Positions 1 to 6,103 of a stretch of 9,481 nucleotides of DNA are shown in pieces. The position numbers were made by a program, and so were the translations under genes. How positions within the stretch are numbered: position 1 is the stretch's first letter; each line of letters starts with the position of its first letter. Source of the stretch: AC-69 sp036519575. Lineage in GTDB: Bacteria > Actinomycetota > UBA4738 > HRBIN12. Location: positions 1 to 9,481 of the forward strand of contig DATDKZ010000122.1 in NCBI GenBank assembly GCA_036519575.1. Reading direction: 5' to 3'. Below the pieces are notes generated by a model. The model saw nothing but the letters and a program-made list of their open reading frames with translations, made no database searches and was not told the origin of the DNA.

Positions 1-2
1 TG

Positions 3-1256
3 AAGACGGTCCCCGTGTCGGTCCTCGAACGAGCGGTGAAGTACGGGATCGGCATGTCCCCGGTGTTCGAGGTCTTCCTGGTGAATGACTCCATCACCTC
101 GAGCGACGAGGTCGGCGGCCCGGTCGGCGATCTCCGGCTCATGCCCGACCCCTCGGCGGTGAAGGTGCTTGCCGCGCAACCCGGATGGGCCTGGGCTCCG
201 GTGGACAAGCACACGCAGGAGGGCGAGGTCTATCCCGGGTGCCAGCGGACGTTCGCCAAGCGCATGACGCGGCGGGCAGCCGACGTTGGGATCGAGGTAC
301 GGATGACGTTCGAGCTGGAATGGTTCCAAGCCGCCGCGAGCTCCGAGATCGACAGCCCCATCCATACGGGTCCCGCATACGGGCTCCCGGTCCTGGCGAC
401 GATCTCGGACTATGCCCGGGACCTCATTGCCGCGCTCGAGGATGAAAGGGTCGGGGTGGACCAGTTCCATCCCGAGTACGCCACGGGGCAATTGGAGATC
501 TCCGTGGAGCCGGCCGATCCGGTCGGGGCAGCCGACACGACGGTCCTGGTCCGCCAAACGATCCGAGCGATGGCGGCGAGGAATGGGATGCGAGCGTCGT
601 TCTCCCCCGTCGTCGTCGCGGGCCACGTCGGGAACGGCGGCCACGTTCACTTCAGCCTGTGGCGCGACGGGAGGAACCTGTTCGACGGAGGCACCGGGCC
701 ATATGGGATGACCGAGACGGGCGAGGCGTTCGTCGCAGGCGTGTTGGCCGAGCTTCCCGCGCTTCTCGCGGTGGGCTCACCGAGCGTGCCGAGCTACCTC
801 CGATTGATCCCGTCGCACTGGGCCGGTGCGTTCGCGTGCTGGGGACGGGAGAACCGGGAGGCCGCCATCCGGTTCGTCACCGGGATGGTGGGAACGCGCG
901 AGACCGCAGCGAACACCGAGGTGAAGTGCTTCGACCAGAGCGCGAACCCCTACCTGGTGGCAGGAGCGCTCATCGCCGCCGGCTTGGCCGGCGTGAAAAG
1001 AGACCTGCGACTTCCCGACGAGGTGACCATCGATCCCGGCGGGCTCTCCGTGGACGAGCTGTCCAGCCGGGGCATCCAACGGCTGCCCCAGTCCGTCGAG
1101 GAGGCGCTCTCGCACTTGGAGACGTCCCACCTTCTGCGGGAGGCCATGGGTCCAATGCTGTTCGGGCCGTTCACCGCGGTTCGCAGGGCCGAGGCCGAGG
1201 CGTTCGCAGGACAGGAGCCCGAGGAGATCGTGGCGGCTCACAGGTGGCGGTACTGA
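3..1256 (+). CDS. Glutamine synthetase family protein, 5'-truncated by the window
   Basis: A glutamine synthetase-fold ligase: such enzymes use ATP to activate a glutamate gamma-carboxylate and join it to ammonia or another amine, in the cytoplasm. The frame is open to the left edge and begins with KTVP, which in this family follows an N-terminal beta-grasp segment. The GTG at 15 is therefore probably internal and some tens of residues are missing. Landmarks in order are a metal-site ELEWF (about nt 312-326), EISVEPADP (about 498-524), the nucleotide-site GNGGHVHFSL (about 631-660), SYLRLIPSHWAGAFACWG, the glutamate/phosphate-binding ENREAAIRF (about 850-876), and EVKCFDQSANPYL near the C terminus. 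I see no adenylylation-type tyrosine segment of classical GlnA. It resembles the divergent GS-like group that includes gamma-glutamyl-polyamine and other gamma-glutamyl-amine ligases. Substrate cannot be assigned. The family call is firm; a role in primary nitrogen assimilation is not. Confidence 0.93.
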   Translation, partial: KTVPVSVLERAVKYGIGMSPVFEVFLVNDSITSSDEVGGPVGDLRLMPDPSAVKVLAAQPGWAWAPVDKHTQEGEVYPGCQRTFAKRMTRRAADVGIEVRMTFELEWFQAAASSEIDSPIHTGPAYGLPVLATISDYARDLIAALEDERVGVDQFHPEYATGQLEISVEPADPVGAADTTVLVRQTIRAMAARNGMRASFSPVVVAGHVGNGGHVHFSLWRDGRNLFDGGTGPYGMTETGEAFVAGVLAELPALLAVGSPSVPSYLRLIPSHWAGAFACWGRENREAAIRFVTGMVGTRETAANTEVKCFDQSANPYLVAGALIAAGLAGVKRDLRLPDEVTIDPGGLSVDELSSRGIQRLPQSVEEALSHLETSHLLREAMGPMLFGPFTAVRRAEAEAFAGQEPEEIVAAHRWRY

Positions 1257-1280
1257 GCGGACCTCGACACGCCCGCAACA

Positions 1281-1298
1281 AACCCTAAAGGAAGGGTT
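1281..1298 (+). terminator. Possible terminator hairpin after the GS-family gene
   Basis: AACCCT and AGGGTT form a perfect 6-bp stem around the loop AAAGGA, starting 24 bp after the stop codon of the GS-family gene. No T-tract follows, so it is not a classical intrinsic terminator. Its position between two genes supports a 3'-end or pausing role, but a chance hairpin is possible. The rest of the gap up to 1424 shows no other recognisable element. Confidence 0.25.
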
Positions 1299-1424
1299 CA
1301 CATCCCGTTCCGACAGCCGAACCCCCCGCCCACCGGCCAGGCACAGAGCGGCGACAGCGAGAATCCGGTCCAGGTCGGGGGAGGCCGGAAGTCCTACACA
1401 GCCTGGTGCGATGCCGTAGCCAAA

Positions 1425-3974
1425 ATGACCGGTCGGCCGATTCGGCGTCAACCGATCCGGCCTACCTTAACCCGAATGGCGCAATCCATTGCTTTTCTGC
1501 GGCGAAGCCGATCGACGCGCGGCCAACGGGACATGGCGCATCGCGCTCGGGGCATGTTGAAGCTCATTCATGGCGTCAAACGTGCGCGGGTGGACCGGAC
1601 GTGGACGTCCGATGAACGCGCCTTCCCCCTGCAACTCCGCACACTGACGATCGGGATGCGGATGACGTTGCTCTCGCCCCTCGTTGCAGAGGCCGCGCTT
1701 GTGATCGCGCGGCGCGCCAACGTTGAGATGGGCCCGTTCGGCTTGGTGTTCGTCGCCGTCGCCGTCAGCGCGGGACTGGCCACGCTCCTGCCGTACGAGC
1801 GCCTCTTCAGACAGGGCTGGGGGATGTTGTCCCTGTACGTGTGGTCAGTTGTGAACCTCACCTTGATCGCCGTCGGCATCTGGGCGACGGGCGGCTCGAG
1901 CTCCCCGCTCATGTTCCAGTACGCGCTCACAACCATGTTCTTCGCCGTCGCCTTCTCGCCTTCAGCTCAGGTCGTCCTGCTCGGCCTGACCGTCGCCAGC
2001 TACTCGGTGGCCGTCGGTGCCTCGAAATGGGACCCGATGCTCCTGGCGGTGCTGGCCGTCCTGGCGATCCTCGCGAACCTTCTCGTGGGCCAGCTGAAGC
2101 GTCAGACCGCCGCCCACAGGGAGGCGCGCGTGGAGTCCGAGCGTCGGTGGGCGCTGCTGGCGGTGGTGTCCGCAGCGGCTCGACAGATGAGCGCGGTCGA
2201 ACCGATGGCCGTTCTGCGAGCCGTCGTCGACTCGGTCGTTTCCCTGGGCTTCCCCACGACCCGTATCTTCGTGCAGGAGGGGACTGACCATCACGTTGGC
2301 CTTCCTCTGGAAGCCGAGGAGGATTTCCCCGAAGGGATCGAGTCCCTTCGCTTCGGGGCCATCGAGAGTGTGTTGGTCGGAGGACGGGCCGTCATCGTGG
2401 GCCTCACGGATGATGACGCGCTCGGCGGGCCGCTTCGCCGGCTCGGCGTGTCGCACGCCGTGGTGATCCCGATCTTCGCCGCCGATCGCGTGGAGGCGAT
2501 CCTCGTCGTGGGCATCGAGGAGCCCCCGGGTCCTTCCCCTCAGGACCTCGAGGTCTTCCAGATGCTGGCGACGCAGGCTGCCGTCGCGCTCGAGAACGCG
2601 CGCCGGTTCGAGCGGCAGCGCCGCTCGATGGACCGCATCGCCGAGCTCGATCGGATGAAGAGCGACTTCCTCTCCAATGTCTCCCACGAGCTCCGGACGC
2701 CCCTCACCGTGATCGCCGGGATGGGAAGAACACTCGAGGAGAGCTGGTATGACCTCTCCGAAGCGGACCGGCGCGATCTCCTGGCAAGGCTCAACACGAA
2801 CGCCGCGACCCTCGACAGCATCATCGCTGAGCTTCTGGACTTCGGGCGACTGGAGGCGGGACGGCTCGAGATGGAACCCCGGGAGGTCGATCTCCGAGAG
2901 TTCCTGAGCGGCGTCGCCGATCGTCTCACCAGCCTCCTCCGCAACCACGTGGTCCAAGTCCACGTCGAGGATGGGCTCACGGCCCTCGCGGATCCGTTGC
3001 TCATCGAGCGGGTGGTCGAGAACCTCCTCACGAACGCGGTGAAGTACACCCCCAGGGGCAGCCGCGTGCGCGTCTCCGCGATCGGCCATGGGCCGGACGT
3101 AGTCATCTCGGTCGCCGACAACGGACCCGGGATACCGCCCGAGGAGACGTGCCACATCGGGGAACGGTTCTTCCGCGGAGGCGATCCGAACACTCGCTCC
3201 ACCCGAGGAACGGGGCTCGGACTCGCGCTCGCGTCGGAGATCCTCGACATGCACGGCACCTACCTCGAGGTTGAGAGCGAGCTCGGGATCGGGTCTCGAT
3301 TCTCCTTCCGGCTCCCACGGAACGATTGGACCTTCGCGCGGCAGGATGGCAGAGGCCACGAAACCAACTTGGTCTCGGTACCTGGTGAACCGCCCAGGCC
3401 GCTCGTCGTGAGCCAAAACGGCATATCCGAGCGGTTCGAGACGGTTCTCGCGGCGGCCCAGGCGGGACTCGAGTGGCCGGTCGCGACGCTCTTCCGAGAG
3501 TTTCACCCCAGGGTGCTCCGCTACCTCCGCGCGCACGGCCCCGACGGCGCGGATGAGCTCGCCTCCGAGACCTGGAACCGCATCGCGACCGCGTTGCCGG
3601 AGTTCGAGGGGGACGAGGGTTCCTTCCGCCGGTGGGTGTTCGCCGTCGCGAGGAAGCAGCTGAAAGCTCGTGAGAACGGTGGGTCGCCTCGCTCGACCCA
3701 GGAAAACGAGCTGGAATCCAACGGCGCCTCCGACGAAGACCGCGCCGTGGATGCGGCGCTCGGCCGCATCCGGACCCTCGCTCCCGAGCAAGCCGACGTG
3801 CTTCTGCTGCGTGCCGTGGGCGGCCTGGACGTGCTCGATGTCGCCGGGATCACTGGCACTCCACCCAATGTCGTTCGCATGACGGAGACCGAGGGGCTGC
3901 GGCGCCTGCGCCACGACGCTGAGGCCGCCAAGGTTCGGGATCTGGATCGGGCTCGTTCAGGGATGGAGCGATGA
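1425..3974 (+). CDS. Membrane sensor histidine kinase fused to an ECF-type sigma factor
   Basis: One uninterrupted 849-residue frame. Residues 1-75 are Arg-rich with no clear domain, and the true start may be later (ATG at 1476, 1533 or 1554). About six hydrophobic helices follow (roughly 80-96, 105-123, 134-154, 162-178, 181-199, 204-222), then a GAF-like domain (about 243-395). The HisKA segment has NVSHELRTPL with phospho-acceptor His421. The ATPase domain has an N box (N533, N537), DNGPG (D565) and GTGLGL (595-600), and ends near R632. These residues predict an active, autophosphorylating kinase. After a linker, residues 666-849 look like an ECF sigma factor: region 2 at about 684-750 (FREFHPRVLRYL, ASETWNRIATAL, FRRWVFAVARKQL) and region 4 at about 775-829 (LAPEQADVLLLRAVGGLDV, VVRMTETEGLRRL). 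Kinases normally end where the ATPase domain ends here. The stop overlaps the next gene. The domains are firm; whether the fusion is functional or derives from an indel near 3320-3408 is open. Confidence 0.9.
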   Translation: MTGRPIRRQPIRPTLTRMAQSIAFLRRSRSTRGQRDMAHRARGMLKLIHGVKRARVDRTWTSDERAFPLQLRTLTIGMRMTLLSPLVAEAALVIARRANVEMGPFGLVFVAVAVSAGLATLLPYERLFRQGWGMLSLYVWSVVNLTLIAVGIWATGGSSSPLMFQYALTTMFFAVAFSPSAQVVLLGLTVASYSVAVGASKWDPMLLAVLAVLAILANLLVGQLKRQTAAHREARVESERRWALLAVVSAAARQMSAVEPMAVLRAVVDSVVSLGFPTTRIFVQEGTDHHVGLPLEAEEDFPEGIESLRFGAIESVLVGGRAVIVGLTDDDALGGPLRRLGVSHAVVIPIFAADRVEAILVVGIEEPPGPSPQDLEVFQMLATQAAVALENARRFERQRRSMDRIAELDRMKSDFLSNVSHELRTPLTVIAGMGRTLEESWYDLSEADRRDLLARLNTNAATLDSIIAELLDFGRLEAGRLEMEPREVDLREFLSGVADRLTSLLRNHVVQVHVEDGLTALADPLLIERVVENLLTNAVKYTPRGSRVRVSAIGHGPDVVISVADNGPGIPPEETCHIGERFFRGGDPNTRSTRGTGLGLALASEILDMHGTYLEVESELGIGSRFSFRLPRNDWTFARQDGRGHETNLVSVPGEPPRPLVVSQNGISERFETVLAAAQAGLEWPVATLFREFHPRVLRYLRAHGPDGADELASETWNRIATALPEFEGDEGSFRRWVFAVARKQLKARENGGSPRSTQENELESNGASDEDRAVDAALGRIRTLAPEQADVLLLRAVGGLDVLDVAGITGTPPNVVRMTETEGLRRLRHDAEAAKVRDLDRARSGMER
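1463..1475 (+). promoter_or_regulatory. Candidate -10 element for a leaderless start of the kinase-sigma gene
   Basis: TACCTT at 1463-1468 fits the TANNNT pattern of actinobacterial -10 elements and lies 7 bp before an ATG at 1476, the usual distance for a leaderless transcript. No convincing -35 hexamer is seen. If real, translation starts at Met18 of the longest frame. The frame upstream of it (1425-1475) has no Shine-Dalgarno sequence in front of its own ATG. Confidence 0.25.
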
Positions 3975-4987
3975 TGACGCCGTTCGAAGCGGTGCCCAGC
4001 GACAACGACCGTGGGGGGTTCGAATTCGACGAACTCCTCCAAGCGGTCCGCGCCGCCGCGACGCCGGAGGAGCAGGCAAGCGCAGACGAGGCGATCCCTG
4101 CGATCGCTGCCGTCATTCGCTCGAGCCGGCGGCCGATTCAAGCGACCACCGTGCGCGAGGTCGCGTCGGCAGGTCGACGCGCGAGCATACGGCTCGGAGC
4201 GGCGATCGTCGTCGTGGTGCTGACGGCCAGCACGAGCCTGGCCATCAGCGGACAACTCCCGCCGGGCGCTCGTGATGTCGCCGCGAACTTCCTCGCCCGG
4301 ATCGGACTCCCAGCGCCGGTCCCCGTGCTCGAGGCCTCGGGCGAGGCAACGGCTCCACACACGACCGGGCAGCCCCTCGGACCGGATGACCGAATCTGGC
4401 TTCGATTGGGGATCCCAAGTGGGTTCATGCACGACGAGCCGAGTGGTTCAGATGTGTCGAGGGACAAGCCGCGGAGCGGTCAAGACCCGCAGTCCGGTGG
4501 CGGTCAAGACCCGCAGTCTGGTGGCGGTCAAGACCCGCAGCCGGGTACTGGTCAGGGCACACAGCCCGGTACTGGTCAGGGCACACAGCCCGGTACTGTT
4601 AAGGGCACGCAGCCGGGTACTGGTCAAGGCCCGCAGCCCGGTTCAGATGAAGGGCAGGAGCCAGGTGCCGACGAGACCCCGCCGCCCGACGCCGACGAAG
4701 TGCCGGAGCCCGATCATGGCCCGCCGCCCCACGCTGGCCCGCCGCCGGATGCCGGTCCGCCGCCCGACGCAGGCCCGCCGCCCGACGCAGGCCCGCCACC
4801 TGATGCCGGTCCGCCACCCGACTCAGGAGCGCCGCCGGATGCCGGTCCGCCACCGGACGCAGGCCCGCCACCGGACGCCGGTCCGCCCCCCGACGCCGGC
4901 CCGCCACCTGATGCCGGCCCGCCACCGGACGCAGGCCCGCCGCCCGATGGCGACCCGTTGCCGGACGGGGATGCGCCGCCCGCATGA
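3971..4987 (+). CDS. Single-pass membrane protein with extracytoplasmic Pro/Gly/Asp repeats, partner of the sigma-factor gene
   Basis: A 338-residue protein whose ATG overlaps the preceding stop (ATGA). GGAG at 3965-3968 is only 2 nt from this ATG but 5 nt from a second in-frame ATG at 3974, which may be the real start. Residues 1-70 are charged and cytoplasmic, containing FDELLQAVRAAATPEEQ. One hydrophobic helix (about 73-93, with AAIVVVVLTA) follows an Arg-rich flank, so the rest should lie outside the membrane. The outer part starts with QLPPGARDVAANFLARIGLPAPVP, continues as octapeptide repeats (about 170-233) and ends in hexapeptide repeats (about 250-327). From memory, small membrane proteins with such an N-terminal helix and a LPxxxxD-like segment often follow this type of sigma gene in Actinobacteria. 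An anti-sigma role is possible, but no HxxxCxxC zinc motif is present. There is no sorting motif or C-terminal anchor. Function unknown. Confidence 0.8.
   Translation: MMTPFEAVPSDNDRGGFEFDELLQAVRAAATPEEQASADEAIPAIAAVIRSSRRPIQATTVREVASAGRRASIRLGAAIVVVVLTASTSLAISGQLPPGARDVAANFLARIGLPAPVPVLEASGEATAPHTTGQPLGPDDRIWLRLGIPSGFMHDEPSGSDVSRDKPRSGQDPQSGGGQDPQSGGGQDPQPGTGQGTQPGTGQGTQPGTVKGTQPGTGQGPQPGSDEGQEPGADETPPPDADEVPEPDHGPPPHAGPPPDAGPPPDAGPPPDAGPPPDAGPPPDSGAPPDAGPPPDAGPPPDAGPPPDAGPPPDAGPPPDAGPPPDGDPLPDGDAPPA
4478..4669 (+). repeat. 24-bp tandem repeat array, 8 units, octapeptide GQDPQSGG/GQGTQPGT type
   Basis: Eight in-frame 24-bp units encode a Gly-Gln-x-x-Gln-x-Gly-x pattern. The first three carry DPQ, the middle ones GTQ, and the last two are degenerate (GPQ, then EGQEPGA). 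Units 4 and 5 are identical at the DNA level, which points to recent duplication or conversion. The period is a multiple of three, so copy-number change alters protein length but not frame. Confidence 0.92.
4718..4951 (+). repeat. 18-bp tandem repeat array, 13 units, encoding PPPDAG hexapeptides
   Basis: Thirteen 18-bp units run in frame. Nine encode exact GPPPDA; variants are HA in unit 1, DS in unit 6, APPDA in unit 7 and DG in unit 13, followed by a decayed PLPDGD. Third codon positions vary freely (ccg/cca/ccc, gac/gat, gcc/gca) while the peptide is kept, so most units are old and constrained at protein level. Units 3 and 4 differ by one base and are probably recent. Gly recurs every six residues, not every three. 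Confidence 0.95.
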
Positions 4988-5021
4988 TTCGGCGTCGGGG
5001 CCAAGACGTTGAGATCGGGCA

Positions 5022-5043
5022 CCGAGTCGGCTGACGTACTCGG
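5022..5043 (+). terminator. Possible hairpin after the repeat-protein gene
   Basis: CCGAGT (5022-5027) and ACTCGG (5038-5043) can pair across a 10-nt loop, 34 bp after the stop codon of the repeat protein and just before the candidate galT promoter. No T-run follows, so termination is uncertain. Confidence 0.22.
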
Positions 5044-5047
5044 CTCC

Positions 5048-5075
5048 TTGAGTCGTGTGGACGTTCCTGTAGCGT
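5048..5075 (+). promoter_or_regulatory. Candidate promoter of the galT-like gene
   Basis: TTGAGT (5048-5053) and TAGCGT (5070-5075) are separated by 16 bp and resemble -35 and -10 hexamers. The -10 ends 9 bp before the ATG at 5085, so the transcript would be leaderless or carry only a few leader bases. This fits the lack of a Shine-Dalgarno sequence at that start. Confidence 0.35.
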
Positions 5076-5084
5076 GTCGGTCGG

Positions 5085-6098
5085 ATGTCGACCCTGAGGC
5101 AGGATCCGACCAGCCGGCAGTGGGCGGTGATGGCTCCGGTACGAGCCGGCCGGCCACACCAGCCGGTCGTGGTCCCCCGCCCGCAGCTCCCCGAGCTCGA
5201 CCCCGCGTGCCCGTTCTGCCCCGGGAACGAGGACCAGACCCCGCCGGAGATCCTCCGAGATCCGAAAGAGGGTGACTGGCAGGTTCGGGTCGTCCCCAAC
5301 CTCTACGGGGCCTTTTCGGGTGACGGCTCGGTAGCTCGCACCGGCCCTCCGCTCTTCCGAGAGATGCCGGGCGTCGGAAGTCACGAGGTCGTGATCGAGT
5401 CTCGCCGGCACGACGGCCGGATGGACGAGATGACCCAACAGGACGTTGCTCGCATCGTCGGCGTGTGGCGGACCCGGTACCGCGAGCTCATCGTCCAGCA
5501 GCACATCCAAGCTGTCGTGGTGTTCAAGAACTTCGGGCCACTTGCCGGTACGTCGCTCACGCACCCCCATTCGCAGATCGTGGCAACGCCGGTGTTCCTC
5601 CCCCGGCTCCTCCGTCGGGTCGACGTGGCAACCCGCTACTACGACGAGCACGGCAGCTGCGTGTACGACGACCTCATCGCCGGGGAGCGCGCGGCCGACG
5701 TCCGGGTGGTCGAGGAGCAGGGCGGCTTCATCGCCTTCGAGCCCTTCGCCGCCGGCTCCCCGTTCGAGACGTGGGTGATCCCCACGTTTCACCAGGGCTC
5801 GTTCGGGGATTTGGCCGACGAGGAGGTCGACTACTTGGCCGCCATCCTGATCCGCGTCCTCGGCGCGATCCGGCGGGCCTGCGGCGACCCCGACTTCAAC
5901 CTGGTCATGTACTCGGCCCCCACGAATGGCCATACGAACGAGGTCTTCCACTGGCACATCAAGATCGTGCCGAAGCTCTCAACGCAGGCGGGCTTCGAGT
6001 TGGGCTCGGCCATGAGCATCAATACGGTGCTCCCCGAGGACGCTGCGACGAGCCTCCGCAACGCCCTGGCACCAGCCGTCGCACCTCGACTCGGTTAG
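5085..6098 (+). CDS. galT: Galactose-1-phosphate uridylyltransferase (GalT family)
   Basis: Predicted cytoplasmic nucleotidyltransferase of the HIT superfamily. GalT swaps UMP between UDP-glucose and galactose-1-phosphate through a uridylyl-histidine intermediate (Leloir pathway). At 337 residues it has the usual length. It starts MSTLRQDPTSRQWAVMAP, the typical N terminus. CPFCPGNE gives C42 and C45, which with H109 and H160 match the E. coli zinc ligands (C52, C55, H115, H164). The active-site HPHSQ holds nucleophile H162. A C-terminal FHWHIKIVP (H289, H291) matches the second metal-site region. The ATG at 5085 leaves all motifs intact. No galK, galE or transporter is adjacent, so related activities such as an ADP-sugar or other sugar-1-phosphate nucleotidyltransferase remain possible. 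It converges on gltX with 5 bp between stop codons. Confidence 0.9.
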   Translation: MSTLRQDPTSRQWAVMAPVRAGRPHQPVVVPRPQLPELDPACPFCPGNEDQTPPEILRDPKEGDWQVRVVPNLYGAFSGDGSVARTGPPLFREMPGVGSHEVVIESRRHDGRMDEMTQQDVARIVGVWRTRYRELIVQQHIQAVVVFKNFGPLAGTSLTHPHSQIVATPVFLPRLLRRVDVATRYYDEHGSCVYDDLIAGERAADVRVVEEQGGFIAFEPFAAGSPFETWVIPTFHQGSFGDLADEEVDYLAAILIRVLGAIRRACGDPDFNLVMYSAPTNGHTNEVFHWHIKIVPKLSTQAGFELGSAMSINTVLPEDAATSLRNALAPAVAPRLG

Positions 6099-6103
6099 AG
6101 GGA

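Noticed and set aside
1962..3914. 650-residue open frame on the minus strand opposite the kinase-sigma gene
   Set aside because: It lies antisense to clear kinase and sigma motifs, shows no domain, and is explained by high GC content at third codon positions.
4718..4951. Collagen-like domain
   Set aside because: Glycine occurs every sixth residue, not every third, so a collagen triple helix is not expected.
4478..4951. CRISPR array
   Set aside because: The repeats are contiguous, 18 or 24 bp, with no unique spacers, and they encode an in-frame peptide.
4599..5957. 452-residue minus-strand frame across the repeats and galT
   Set aside because: The repeat period is a multiple of three, so all frames stay open there. 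The remainder mirrors galT, whose metal and active-site residues are all present on the other strand.
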